Source: Sciurus carolinensis (lineage: Eukaryota > Chordata > Mammalia > Rodentia > Sciuridae). From it: DNA of 64,000 bases. The stretch lies in the NCBI RefSeq assembly GCF_902686445.1, contig NC_062217.1, positions 88,717,758 to 88,781,757 of the forward strand, written 5' to 3'. The position numbers and the translations under genes were made by a program. Under the pieces are notes generated by a model. The model had not been told where the DNA came from, did no database searches, and worked only from the letters and a program-made list of their open reading frames with translations. Shown piece after piece: positions 10,913 through 23,000 of this stretch (the first letter of the stretch is position 1; each line of letters starts with the position of its first letter).

Positions 10913-11214
10913 ACGATGGCATTTTCTCATCTCCACCATGATTCTTCTTTGGACCAAATTTTCATATGGCTCCTGTCCAACCTATCAAAGCACAAATGAA
11001 ATTCATCATCCTGGAGTTCAGAGAACACTAGGAAAAAGGCATCTTTGCCTGTGACATCCAGATAAAGGGCAAATCAGTGGAGGAGTTCTTATTACTTAAA
11101 ATAAAGGTAAAACTGGAGTAATATGATTCTTATGTCACAATTCAAGTATTTTCAGTGTTCCTCAATAATTAACAGGACTACGAAAAGGACACAGCTCTGT
11201 GTGGACCTAGTTTA

Positions 11215-11714
11215 NNNNNNNNNNNNNNNNNNNNNNNNNNNNNNNNNNNNNNNNNNNNNNNNNNNNNNNNNNNNNNNNNNNNNNNNNNNNNNNNNNNNNN
11301 NNNNNNNNNNNNNNNNNNNNNNNNNNNNNNNNNNNNNNNNNNNNNNNNNNNNNNNNNNNNNNNNNNNNNNNNNNNNNNNNNNNNNNNNNNNNNNNNNNNN
11401 NNNNNNNNNNNNNNNNNNNNNNNNNNNNNNNNNNNNNNNNNNNNNNNNNNNNNNNNNNNNNNNNNNNNNNNNNNNNNNNNNNNNNNNNNNNNNNNNNNNN
11501 NNNNNNNNNNNNNNNNNNNNNNNNNNNNNNNNNNNNNNNNNNNNNNNNNNNNNNNNNNNNNNNNNNNNNNNNNNNNNNNNNNNNNNNNNNNNNNNNNNNN
11601 NNNNNNNNNNNNNNNNNNNNNNNNNNNNNNNNNNNNNNNNNNNNNNNNNNNNNNNNNNNNNNNNNNNNNNNNNNNNNNNNNNNNNNNNNNNNNNNNNNNN
11701 NNNNNNNNNNNNNN
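11215..11714. other. Assembly gap (500 N)
   Basis: Exactly 500 Ns. Open frames across it are artefacts. Copy A of the repeated unit may extend to the left of or into this gap. Confidence 1.
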
Positions 11715-11751
11715 TGCATTCTTTGACTTTTATTTTCAAAAATATTTTCCT

Positions 11752-11945
11752 TGGTTGGGCAGTGGTAATGCATGCCTGTAATACTGCAGCTGGGAGGCTG
11801 AGGCAGGAGGCTCCCAAGTGTAAAGCCAGCCTCAGCAAATTATTGAGGCCCCAACAAACGTAATGAGACACTATATCTAAATAAAATATAAAAAGCACTG
11901 GGGATGTAGCTCAGTGATCAAACACTATGGAGTTAACTCCCTGAT
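11752..11945 (+). mobile_element. B1-dID composite SINE
   Basis: The left part is a 7SL-derived B1 body (ggttgggcagtggtaatgca, gctgggaggctgaggcagga, gccagcctcagcaa), followed by an A-rich linker and an ID-like tRNA-derived right part (actggggatgtagctcagtg). This composite is characteristic of squirrels and relatives and supports the host call. The internal A and B boxes would have been its RNA polymerase III promoter. Truncated and diverged at the right end. Confidence 0.8.
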
Positions 11946-12175
11946 CCAAACAGAAAAGTTGCAAATTACATATTGATTTCTTTTCTTCACCTTATTTTAT
12001 CAAAAGTTATTTATCAATTATTAAATTGCACATGCCCTTCTATTTCTTTGATTCTAATTAGGTTATTTATTTAGTTATAAACTTGGTTAGCATCTGTATT
12101 CTCTAGAGCTCTAAACTCTCCAAATACATTTATTTACATTTTCCTGTCATCCTGTCTTGTCTGTTCTCTTGAGGT

Positions 12176-12176
<1 letters not shown>

Positions 12177-12208
<32 letters not shown>

Positions 12209-12278
12209 GTGGTGTTGGAGAGTGTATGTTAAGCAAGCACTCAAAGCACTCAATCAACTGAACTATATCCCCAGCCCT
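12177..12278 (-). mobile_element. ID SINE
   Basis: A 31-base poly(T) (12177-12207) is followed by the reverse complement of an ID body ending in aactatatccccagccc. The tail is therefore on the minus strand. The body is shortened to about 70 bases. Confidence 0.75.
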
Positions 12279-14589
12279 TGTACACATGTGTTTTGTTGCA
12301 GGAAATATTCTTTTGTAATTGTCATTTCATTAATTTTGTTAGCGTTTAATTTTCAAGTGATGTTTCATTATTCTAATTGTTTTATTCCATATGTTTATAT
12401 TATTACTATCCCAACTCATTCCAAACTTTTGCTCGATTTCAGGTTTCCACTCTCATACTACTATACTGTAGGTGAATTCTCTCTGAAACCCTGTGATTTT
12501 ATTTTGGTATAGCAGAATGAAGAAAGAACCCTTTCCTCTGATGGAACAAAAACCTCCTAATCACTGAAATCTATGAATATGTGACCTTGAATGGCAAAAG
12601 AGATTTTGCAGATGAGATGAAGTCAAGGATTTTATAATTTAAGTGATGAAAATTTGGTAATTTTCTATGAAAGCAGTAGGAAAACAATACAATAAGAACA
12701 ATCCTTTCCACTTGATCTGGGTGTATGTGAGTCATTTACTTCAAGTTGATATATAATTTTTTTTGTTGTGTTAAAAAATTATAGATTATTGAGTTAACAG
12801 TACCATAGTATTATGTAGTAGCCTGTTCATGAAAGAATTTGTGATTATTTCATTGAGTCATACTTACTTTTTGATCCATGATCACCTATCCTCACCCACC
12901 AAAATTTATTTATTCTATCATTTCAGTTGGAGACATAAAATCCCAAACTCCCAAACATGATGATAGGAGGACCATCCTTGTAAATGTCCCTTTATAAATA
13001 GTGAGTTTATAAAGTACAGGCTGTTTGCTTTTCTTGTTTTATAAAATGTTGTCTTATTGTTTTTCGATATGGCCTCCCTAATCAGTATTTTAGTTCATGA
13101 ATTGTCCTTGTTAGTTTTTATCCAGATAATCATTTGGTATAGTTTTAGTCTCCCATTTTTATAAACTTGATTTATGAAAGATAGTAACTGTTTTTTACTT
13201 TTACATTTTTAAAATAGCTAAAAAACCTAGAATTTTCTGGAGAAATTTGCCTCTTATTCAGTGGCAAATTAGAGAAAACCCTGAGGAAGGACCCTCAGGA
13301 GAATGAGTGAGCCTAGGCCATGGTAATTACTGATTAAAGGCAAAAACATATGGATCCTAAAAGACTAGGCACATTCCAAAGTGGATGGGAACTAAATAAA
13401 ACTTACTCAGAGCTCAACATCTGCACATGATCTAAATGTTTTTAAAAAACTCAAGGACAGAATCAGATAGAGTAAAAAATATAGGCTTGACAAGAACAGA
13501 ATTACTGACAAATAGTAGGTGTGGAAAAGATGTGGATTATCTTCTTCCTTCCAATGTGAAAATGATGAGAAAGAGTGGCAAAAAAGATGAGTCTGGTATA
13601 AAGATACAGGAGACTGCCTCCAGCAGCAGGGGAAATTCAATAGCTGATAAAGTGTATGGGTGGATGAGATATTCTCAGACCCACACCCACATTCTAACAC
13701 GTTTCTCACTTAGGCTTCTACATACTGTAAATAGGACTTATGAGATATACCCTTTACTTTCTATGATTCAAGAATGATTCATAGAAAGCTGAGCTTGACC
13801 CTCTCTGGTACTTCACTATTCTCACCATTGGGGAGATTGAGTAATGCAATCTCCATACAAGTACTTTTATTGTTTAATTCATATCCATCTCTAATTTTGG
13901 TATCAAGTGTAATGTATGAATGCTCAAGTTAATGACAGAACTTCCAATTTATAAATGTATAACATTAGGTGATGGTCTCTAGCAATTCTGTAACACTGTG
14001 AATACTGGCTGGGTCCTTGGAACTGTGTGTGCCATTTAATAGGTCACAATTCACTGCTAATACCTTAGTTATAACTGGTCCCATAACAACACTGATGTTG
14101 TACTGAGCACTGTTCAGTACCGCGATTTAGTGAAAAGATAATTTTGCTCCATTTTTACGTATGTCGGTACAAATTCTATTCTTGGACATCATCAACTAAC
14201 ATTTGGAGAACCGAGCTTCACAATAAATGTTACCTGATCTGAATAATTGTCCAAAGAGTTGAAACATGAAGAGAAGGTAAAAAGGTAATATTTCAAAAGG
14301 ATACTCACCCCCTAGCCTGCTAAGAATTCAAGGGATAAGTGTTGGCATATTCTCTGGGCCTAAGATAACAAATAACTTCCTTCTAAATAAGAAGTAGGGA
14401 AGATTTCCAGTTAGTGGAAGAGGAGGGGAGGAGAAAGGGAAAAAAAGTGAAAGGGAAATTACTGAAGGAGGGAAGAAGGGAGAAAAGACTGTTTTTCTAG
14501 TTCCTGAGATCTTCCTGAGTGTTTAGTTTTTGTTTTAGAGTAAAACAAACATTTAGATGAGCCAGTTCTTGTCTCTGTGGCTTTGGGTC

Positions 14590-15171
14590 TGTTATGGGGT
14601 CCAGTTACTGAAGCATAGTGAGACCCCCAGGGACTAGAGCAGAAAAAATTTATTTGGGGGAAAGAGAAGAAACAGGCTGATGCATCAGGGCTGCAACTCC
14701 AGAGCAGAATTTGGGAGAGCAGCAACCCCGAGTGAGTCAAGCAGGCTGTTTTTTAAAAGTGAAAACCATAAAAATTTTTTGGCAGTCTTACAAGAGGGGT
14801 CTTTTTTCAAGAAAGGCAAACAGCAAGCTTCAGTTTATCTATTTCAGGCTGCACCTGGCAGATTAGCAGGGCAGGCTATCAGGGTGGGCTATCAGGGTGG
14901 GCTAGGCAGGAGAGTTAAACTATCCATATCTGAGACTGGGCCTCTGGAGGGATGGGTTGCTTCCCAGAAATAGTCACAAGGACCTTAACTCATGGCCACA
15001 TTATTTTATCTTGGGTATTTCTGTCCTTGTATTTACCACAGTCAGCACAGCTCAAGGATTTTATTTGCACCCATTTTGGTTTGGTCAATCTTAACTAGAT
15101 ATATTTGTTTTATATCAGAGGGACTCTCTTTGCCTTTTTTTTTTTATAAGGAGGGTCTCTCCTCTTTCACA
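14590..15171 (-). mobile_element. Solo LTR (gammaretrovirus-like class I ERV) inserted in copy A
   Basis: The block is absent from the aligned positions of copies B (near 34930) and C (near 63100), which run straight through. Read on the minus strand it starts TGTGAAAGAGGAG and ends CCCCATAACA, so it has TG...CA ends. It has AATAAA (complement of 14646-14651) about 60 bases before its 3' end and a CT-rich region after it. Length is 582 bp. The flanks gggtc and ggccc may be a decayed 4-5 bp target duplication. An internal 14-base direct repeat (gctatcagggtggg twice, 14876-14903) is present. The family is not identified. Confidence 0.65.
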
Positions 15172-16060
15172 GGCCCAGTTCACCTATGCAAAGTCACTCT
15201 GTATCCTTTCATCACAATTCTTCTTAATTAAACTGGGGAAAATAATATGACAAATTTTCTAATATTTTTTCCATATAATGCATAGGAAAGTGTCTCCTAG
15301 TAAAGAGGGAAACATTGAAAAAATTAAACATTTAAAAATTGGTGGTACAAGGATGCATATTAAGTAATACAGAATTTATATACTCAGGATTAAAAACTGT
15401 TTTGTTTCAGACTCTTAAAAGTGTGTGGATCCTACGAAAATGTAAAGAAAAAAAAAAAGAGAGACCAAACACAAAAACTTTGTTTAACCATGCTAGCTAA
15501 ATTTAGATAAAATTTGGCTCTTTATAGGGAATTAGATATTGGTGGTAAATATATAGATTAGCGGTAAACCACTCACTCTTATGAGGATGATTGTTAGTGG
15601 TAGGGAACATATTGGACTCACATCCAAAATTTCAAATTGTGGCTCATATTTCTGAGGACAATAAGATATATCCAACAAAAATTTCTGAGTATATTCTGGT
15701 ATTTTCAATGAAGTTTTGTGCTTGTGATTATCCTATTGGCCACTTAGAGATTCTTGGAGACTGAAATTGTCTTCAGACTTCTTCAATAAAATCAATGCAT
15801 ATTCAAGATGCTACGAGTACCCTTTCACATCCATGTGCATACACACATATCAAACACAATAATAGGCCAGGGGAAAACATATATTTACATTTACCATAAT
15901 TATCCACTTACTATATACCAAGTGAGATTATTTCACTCCCCGCCCAAAAAAAAAAAAAAAAATTTACACAATGAAATCATAGGAGCAGTCCAGGCAATAG
16001 TAACTATCAGGAGAAATCTCCTTCTTAAGTAACAATTCAGAGCACAGGTGCAGGTGAAAA

Positions 16061-17079
16061 TAATGAGGGCCCTCCATGGTGAAGGGTTATGGAAGAGAAT
16101 ATTCCTTCAAGATAGCCCCCAAAGAAAAATGGAGAGAGGTATGACTTGGGAGGAAGGAGGGGAAACTAGCCAAGGAACAATGGGCCCTGGGGAAAAGGGG
16201 CGGATACTGAATGCTGGGCTCTAAACCTTGACCTTCCCTCAAGGCAAATTAGTCCTAAATGAAGGCACAGCAAATACCAATGGGCAAGATTTGCAGTACT
16301 CATCCCTGGGATCTGGACTCTATCTCCCCAGACAACAATGAGTTTCAACCGTTTTACAACTGCCCTCCTAAATTAAAGTTTTAACCTATACAACCAGCCT
16401 CTGGTGGTCAAAACTGCATGTACACATCTTCCAATGATTACATCATCCTCATTGTACCCTATAAAACCAAAATCTCCTCTGTAACTCATGGACATTTTCC
16501 CATCCAGAAATCAGGCCCCAATGGTGCTTGAGTCTGCATAGGAAAAAAGGCTTCTCTGAATCCATTGAGGTTTGCTTCCCATCCTTTTATGCTTATACAT
16601 GGTCTACTTCATGATACATTAAATGGGATGGAATAAACTTTGCCACCATGAGCATAGAGCTTTTTAGGAAAGCTTGGGTTATCAATATCCCAGACAGTTA
16701 GAAAAGGAAAGATCATGGAAAAGTGTGGAATTTTGTATTTCCATGCCTGACAGTGACACATGTCACTTTCACTCCTTTTCCTGCTACAAGGAAATTCAAT
16801 AAATAGAACACAGTAATATGCCAGGTTAAAAGGAGGAAACTAAAAGTCTCTGTTCCATTTACAAATTGCACACTGCGCAAATAATTACTTTGATTTCTAG
16901 ATGACTCAACTATGACTCAACTAGATGACTATTTTTTTAATTTTGTACAAAGAGATATACAACATATATAGTTTGTGTCTAGCTCCTTTCACCCATTATA
17001 TGTGAAAAGTCATCCATGCCCTGCATGATTCTAGTTTGCTCATTTTCATTACTGCATATGTTTTCTCCTTTATGCCACT
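16061..17079. other. Non-coding stretch, possibly LTR-like in part
   Basis: Right of copy A. Between about 16150 and 16640 there is a TATA-like ccctataaaacc and a downstream ggaataaactttgcc, separated by about 170 bases, an arrangement found in ERV LTRs, but I could not define ends or a family. A T-rich old-repeat-like passage lies at 16930-17060. No gene seen. Confidence 0.25.
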
Positions 17080-17367
17080 AAGAAGATTGCATTAGAAATT
17101 AGAGTCTTTGGGAAGTGATTAAGTCATGATGCAGGAGCTTTTACAAATGGTATTTCTGCTCTTATCAAAAAGATCCAACAGTACTCCCTTCCTACTTTCA
17201 CAATTTGTTGTTAGTGAGAAGACCTCCTGTGAGAAAAACAAGCCCTTACTGAATACCAAGTTTTCCAGCACCTTGATCTTAGACTTCCAGCACTCATTAC
17301 TCTGGGAAATAAATTTCTGTTGTTTTTAAGTCTGTGGCAGTGTGTTACAGCCAAATAGACTAAAATA
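17080..17367 (+). mobile_element. MaLR-type (MLT1/MST-like) LTR fragment
   Basis: Characteristic passages occur in order: ttgggaagtgattaagtcatga, gagaagacctcctgtgag, ccagcaccttgatcttagac, gggaaataaatttctgttgtttt (with AATAAA), and the end gttacagccaaatagactaaa. This matches the well-known 3' half of MaLR LTRs. Diverged; the 5' part is missing or unrecognised. Confidence 0.65.
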
Positions 17368-19084
17368 ATGTCCAGTGTGTGTTAATTGGCAAAATTTTTA
17401 TACATGTGACAGGAAATTAACTCTTGCTCCACTTGACAAAGGTAAGGATAGAAATATTTTCAGGTAGTATTGGAGCCAGAAATTCTAGGTGTTTTGGGAC
17501 TAATTTTTTTTCTCAATATATCCCATCCATCCTTTTTAGATTGAGCAGTTTTGTCACAGGTGAACAATGGTCACTGGTGAGTCCAAGATTACATCTTTAA
17601 ACATTGCAGGAAGCAAAGAAAGAGATTGTCAGAGCAAGTCTCCAGAAAAGGATTTGTCAAGCATAGCATGGATCACAAACATAAACCTTAGTGCATTATG
17701 GTGATAGGATGGGTTGGTAGGTTGCAAAACTGCTGTTCTAGGTGTACTTTTCTTATCATAGAAGTTATACATTATATACCAAGGTTTTCCAGAAGGTGGC
17801 AAGAAATGATGTGTTTCATCAAAATCTTTATATGATAATTTTTGGATGGATGGAAACACATTTTTAGTAATCAACACCACTTTCAATATTTCACAGAGAA
17901 TGATAGAATAAGAATTAGCAATGGTTTTGCTTGGGTTACTAGACAATGGTAAGGTAGTAGAGTGATTCACCCCTCCTGTATCAAATTTCCCATCCCTGTG
18001 GCCAGCTAATCCCTAAAGAATATATTTACTCCTCAGAAAATAAAAACACTATATATCCACCAAACAGTCTTTTGTTTGGATTCTATACATTGATTTTATA
18101 CCACACTCATAGACTGACATTTTTAAATTGTTTTGGCTTCCCCAAGCTAGCTTCACTCAAGTCTTAGATGTGGAATTTAGTTTATTTATACTGACTGCTC
18201 CAAATCCCTTATTCATTTTAATGTCATCATTAGGTTTCCTTGTGCATATCACTGTTCTTCTGGGTTTTCCCAACCCTGTGAAATCAGTGCTTAATTACTC
18301 TCTTTCCCTTAAATTTTGAGTTTCCAGCCATCTTGAAACCCTGGGGTTCGTGCCAGACATGGAAGTTCCAATCTCACTGTACACGCCTGGTTTCAACTGT
18401 TGGAAGATGTAGTGAGATCACTTACGAGTTTTGATAAAGCAAGACTCCCAGAGCTGTGGCTAAGTTGTGTTCCCAAAACTAGGCCAATGCTATTCTGTGA
18501 TCAGTTCTTTTGCTTGTAAGGTGACTCAATTACAGTTAAGAAAACTTGATAGTTTAGCAGAATGTAATGCATCCTGCAAGCACCAAGATAATGAACAGTC
18601 TTCCACAATCATCCTACACTCTAATAATTTTGGTAAATACTTGGGGAACCCTGCCATTATAAATTTTGAGGGTCTTTTCCCCTTATAAATATGTAAGAGT
18701 GAACCAGGAAAAAAGTGAGAGAGGACAGAGAATTTGGAAGAGTCTTCACTTCTTTCTCTGCTTGAGGAACACCCTTGCTCCCAAAATAAAGCCATGTCCT
18801 GACAGGTGTTAGGGGGCCACCTGTTATCAATTGGAGCCAGATAAAATACCCAATTTTAGTTCTTCACCCAAGACTTGGACAGCATGAGTTACCCATGTCT
18901 GCAGTCTAGTGAGCATTCTACAAAATACTAAAGTGTAAGTAGTCAAACACCCTATCAGTCTGAACTCGTGGATCTTGATACAGGCATGTTGGTCCCCAAT
19001 GATGTTATTCTCTATTTAGTTGAAATGCTACTTGAACTTTCTACCCCTTATCAAAAGACACTGTTCTCTGAGGTGTAGCTAGCC
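17368..19084. other. Non-coding stretch without recognisable feature
   Basis: No ORF above about 110 codons, no SINE body and no splice-bounded frame that I can support. Chance ORFs at 17629-17970 and 18526-18795 show no domain. Confidence 0.5.
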
Positions 19085-19215
19085 AAGATTTTTTTCACAT
19101 TCTATAAGTTTTCTCTCACATTTTGAACTGTTTCATTTGCTGTGCAGGTTTTTAATTTGATAACATTCCATTTATTAACTCTTGATATAATTTCCTGAGC
19201 TTTAGTCATTCAATT

Positions 19216-19285
19216 GAAAATGTTGTTGCCTTTGTCTAGTGTAGGTTGTTAATCCTGTTTTCCTCTAGGAGTTGCTGGTTTGTGG
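19216..19285. repeat. 70-bp target-site duplication, left copy
   Basis: Starts gaaaatgttgttgcc and ends gctggtttgtgg. It is identical to 19548-19617 except for one base (aatcctg versus aaccctg). It flanks the 3'-UTR insertion. Confidence 0.8.
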
Positions 19286-19547
19286 ATGATGACACATAAT
19301 GGGGGGTGGGAGGGGTTACTGTTAGGGTTAGAGTTAGGGTTAGGGAGGGGGGCAAGAATGGAGGAAGGAAGGACTGTATAGAGGGAAAAGAGGGGTGGGA
19401 GGGGTGGGGGGGGAAGGGAAAAATAACAGAATGAATCAAACAGCATTACCCTATGTAAATTTATGATTACACATATGGTATGCCTTTACGCCATGTAGAA
19501 ACAGAGAAACAACATGTATCCCATTTGTTTACAATAAAAAAAAAAAA
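19286..19547 (+). mobile_element. L1 3'-UTR-only insertion
   Basis: It begins atgatgacacataatgg, the last bases of the ORF2 end region, continues through a G-rich tract with TTAGGG-like units (19321-19345), then aacagaatgaatcaaacagc, acgccatgtaga, tcccatttgtttacaata and a poly(A) of about 12. It matches the 3' UTRs of L1-A, L1-C and L1-F. The insertion is extremely 5'-truncated. The base group gtgg at the left junction occurs both in the target and just before this point in L1 (agtggatgatg), so microhomology probably aided joining. Confidence 0.85.
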
Positions 19548-19617
19548 GAAAATGTTGTTGCCTTTGTCTAGTGTAGGTTGTTAACCCTGTTTTCCTCTAG
19601 GAGTTGCTGGTTTGTGG
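19548..19617. repeat. 70-bp target-site duplication, right copy
   Basis: Second copy of the 19216-19285 sequence, directly after the poly(A). The old L1 sequence then continues uninterrupted. Confidence 0.8.
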
Positions 19618-19849
19618 TCCATTTTCCACATATCTGGTTCATTTTGAGTTGATTTTTGTGAATGATAGGGATCAAGTTTCACTTGTTTACATGCCAGTTT
19701 TCCCAGGACCATTTGCTAAAAAGGCTTTTTTCCCCCAATGTATACTTTATGCATCTATTTCTGGGGTCAGATGACCCCACTGGTGTGAGTTTGACTCTGT
19801 GTCTTATATTTCATACCAGTGGTCTATATGCCCATTTTTTTTTTATTAT

Positions 19850-20097
19850 AAAATTGTAAACAAATGGGATACATGTTGTTTCTCTGTCTGTACATGGCGT
19901 AAAGGCATACCATTTGTGTAATCATAAATTTACATAGGGTAATGTTGTTTGATTCATTCTGCCATTTTTTCCCTTCCCCCCCTCCCCTCCCACCCTTCCC
20001 CTCCATCTATACAGTCCTTCCTTCCTCCATTCCTGCCCCCTCCCTAAACCCAACTCCAACCCCAACACTAACCCTTCCCACCCCCCATTATGTGTCA
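19850..20097 (-). other. L1-A 3' UTR with G-rich/telomere-like tract
   Basis: On the minus (sense) strand the UTR contains a purine/G-rich tract (complement of 19974-20090). Its TTAGGG-related part (complement of 20041-20078) reads as units of ttggggttggagttgggtttaggg. The conserved end atttgtttacaat precedes the A-tail. G-rich 3' UTR tracts are a common L1 feature and may form G-quadruplexes. Confidence 0.75.
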
Positions 20098-23000
20098 TCA
20101 TCCACTTATTAGCGATATCATTCTTCCTTTGGTTTTTTGAGATTGGCTTATCTCACTTAGCATGATATTCTCCAGTTTCATCCATTTGCCTGCAAATGCC
20201 ATAATTTTATCGTTCTTTATGGCTGAGTAATATTCCATTGTATATATATACCACATTTTCTTTATCCATTCATAAATTGAAGGACATCTAGGTTGGTTCC
20301 ACAATCTGGCTATTGTGAACTGAGCAGCTATGAACATTGATGTGGCTGTATCTCTGTAGTATGCTGATTTTAAGTCCTTTGGGTATAGGCCAAGGAGTGG
20401 GATAGCTGGGTCAAATGGTGTTTCCATTCCAAGTTTTCTAAGGAATCTCCACACTGCTTTCCAGAGTGGCTGCACTAATTTGCAGCCCCACCAGCAATGT
20501 AAGAGTGTACCTTTCTCCCCACATCCCCTGCCAACACCTGTTGTTGGTTGTATTCTTGATAATCGCCATTCTAATTGGGGTGAGATGGAATCTTAGGGTG
20601 GTTTTGATTTGCATTTCTCTTATTACTAGAGATGTTGAACATTTTTCCATATGTTTGTTGATTGCTTGTATATCTTCTTCTGTGAAGTGTCTATTCATTT
20701 CCTTAGCCCATTTGTCGATTGGATTATTTACATTCTTGGTGTAGAGTTTTTTGAGTTCTTTATAGATTCTGGAGATTAGCGCTCTATCTGAAGTATGATT
20801 GGCAAAGATTTTCTCCCACTCTGTAGGCTCTTTCTTTGCATTGCTGATAGTTTCCTTTGCTGAGAGAAAGCTTTTTAGTTTGAATCTATCCCAGTTATTA
20901 ATTCTTGCTTTTATTTCTTCTGCTATGGGAGTCCTGTTGAGGAAGTCTGGTCCTAAGCCGACATGTTGAAGCTCTGGACCTACTTTTTCTTCTATAAGAT
21001 GCAAGGTCTCTGGTCTGATTCCGAGATCCTTAATCCATTTTGAGTTTAGTTTCGAGCATGGTGAGAGATATGGGTTTAGTTTCATTCTGTTGCATATGGA
21101 TTTCCAATTCTCCCAGCACCATTTGTTGAAGAGGCTATCTTTTCTCCATTGCATATTGTTGGAACCTTTGTCTAGTATGAGAAAATTGTATTTATTTGGG
21201 TTTGTGTCCGTGTCCTCTATTCTGTACCATTGATCCACCTTTCTATTTTGGTACCAATACCATGCCGTTTTTGTTACTATTGCTTTGTAGTAGAGTTGAA
21301 GATCTGGTATTGCGATACCCCCTGCTTCACTATTTCTGCCAAGGATTGCTTTAGCTATTCTGGGTTTTTTATTCTTCCAGATGAATTTCATAATTGCTTG
21401 CTCTATTTCTGTAAGGTACATCATTAGGATTTTAATTGGAATTGCATTGAATCTGTATAGCACTTTTGGTAGTATGGCCATTTTGACAATATTAATTCTT
21501 CCTATCCAAGAACATGGGAGATCTTTCCATCTTCTAAGGTTTTCTTGAATTTCTTTCTTTAGTGTTCTGTAGTTCTCATTGTAGAGGTCTTTCACCTCTT
21601 TTGTGAGATTGATTCCCAAATACTTTATTTTTTTTGAAGCTATTGTGAATGGGGTAGTTTTCCTAATTTCTCTTTCTGAAGATTCATCGCTTATATATAA
21701 AAATGCCTTCGATTTATGTGCATTGATCTTATATCCCACTACTTTACTGAATTCACTTATGAGATCTAAAAGTTTTCTGGTGGAATTTCCTGGTTCCTCT
21801 AAGTATACCATCATATCATCAGCAAATAGGGATAGTTTGAGTTCTTCTTTTCCTATTCGTATCCCTTTAATTTCTTTGGTCTGTCTAATTGCTCTGGCTA
21901 GAGTTTCAAGGATGATATTGAATAGAAGTGGTGAAAGAGGGCATCCCTGCCTTGTTCCAGTTTTTAGAGGGAATGCTTTCAGTTTTTCACCATTAAGAAT
22001 GATATTAGCCATGGGTTTAGCGTAGATGGCCTTTACAATGTTAAGGAATGTTCCCACTATCCCTATTTTTTCTAGTGTTTTGAGCATGAAGGGGTGCTGT
22101 ATTTTATCAAATGCTTTTTCTGCATCTATCGAAATAATCATGTGATTCTTGACTTTAAGTCTATTGATATGGTGAATGACATTTATTGATTTTCTGATGT
22201 TGAACCAACCTTGCATCCCTGGGATGAAACACACTTGATCATGGTGCACTATCTTTTTAATATGTTTTTGTATGTGATTTGCTAAAATTTTGTTGAGAAT
22301 TTTTGCATCGATGTTCATTAAGGATATTGGTCTGAAATTTTCTTTCCTCGATGTGTCTCTGTCTGGTTTAGGAATCAGGGTAATATTGGCTTCATAGAAT
22401 GAGTTTGGGAGAGTTCCCTCCTCTTCTATTTTCTGGAATACTTTGAGAAGTATTGGAATGAGTTCTTCTTTAAAAGTTTTGTAGAACTCGGCTGAGAACC
22501 CATCTGGTCCTGGACTTTTCTTTGTTGGTAGGCTTTTGATGACTTCTTCTATTTCATTACTTGAAATTGGTCTATTTAAATTGTGTATGTCCTCCTCGTT
22601 CAGTTTAGGCAATTCATATGTCTCTAGAAACCTGTTGATGTCTTCGAAATTTTCTATTTTGTTGGAGTATAGATTTTCAAAATAGCTTCTAATTATGTTT
22701 TGTATTTCGGTCGTATCTGTTGTGATATTTCCTTGTTCATTCCGAATTTTAGTGATTTGGGTTTTCTCTCGTCTTCTCTTTGTTAGTGTGGCTAAAGGTT
22801 TATCAATTTTGTTTATTTTTTCGAAGAACCAACTATTTATTTTGTCAATTTTTTGTATTGTTTCTTTCGTTTCAATTTCATTGATTTCAGCTCTGAGTTT
22901 AACTATTTCCTGTCTTCTACTACTTTTGGTGTTGGTCTGTTCTTCTTTTTCTAGGGCTCTGAGTTGTAGTGTTAGGTCATTTATTTTTTGAGTTTTACTT

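Larger units (their letters stand above)
6512..11214. other. Non-coding stretch without recognisable gene
   Basis: AT-rich sequence before the assembly gap. About 7195-7330 resembles an old L1 3' UTR (a tgatcaa...taatgaacacatccatcaccc style passage), weakly. A MIR-like block lies at 10815-10912 and an exon-like open frame at 8850-9095 on the minus strand; both are listed separately. Elsewhere ORFs are short and unsupported. I see no RNA genes or promoters. Confidence 0.5.
11946..16060. repeat. Diverged repeat unit, copy A
   Basis: By eye, blocks of this stretch match two other places in the window in the same order and orientation. A 11950-12165 matches C 52720-52915; A 12620-13110 matches C 57200-57650 and 61599-61690; A 13290-13640 matches C 61870-62200; A 13790-14590 and 15172-16060 match B 34140-35870 and C 62340-64000. 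Similarity is roughly 70-80%. No protein-coding frame is shared between copies. Copy A uniquely contains a solo LTR (14590-15171) and an ID SINE (12177-12278). Whether this is a segmental duplication or a large interspersed repeat family cannot be decided here. Confidence 0.7.
19085..19835 (-). mobile_element. Old L1 (ORF2 part), left segment, interrupted
   Basis: Minus-strand ORF2 sequence recognisable by passages such as ttgctgtgcaggtttttaatttg, ccattttgagttgattttt, ttttcccaggaccatttgc and accagtggtctatatgcc, which follow the order of mammalian L1 ORF2 read backwards. It is strongly diverged from the young L1s here. It is split at 19285 by an L1 3'-UTR insertion and ends at L1-A (19835). 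The same old element resumes at about 25983. Coding capacity is destroyed. Confidence 0.75.

Noticed and set aside
11123..11898. Long open frames (188-246 codons) on both strands across 11207-11863
   Set aside because: They consist mostly of translated N from the 500-base assembly gap.
12174..12512. ORF starting with a run of Phe
   Set aside because: The Phe run is the poly(T) of an ID SINE on the minus strand; the rest has no domain.
21603..22991. Plus-strand open frames inside L1-A, and similar ones antisense to L1-B, L1-C and L1-F
   Set aside because: They are antisense shadows of ORF2 and recur at the same relative place in each L1; no sign of independent coding.
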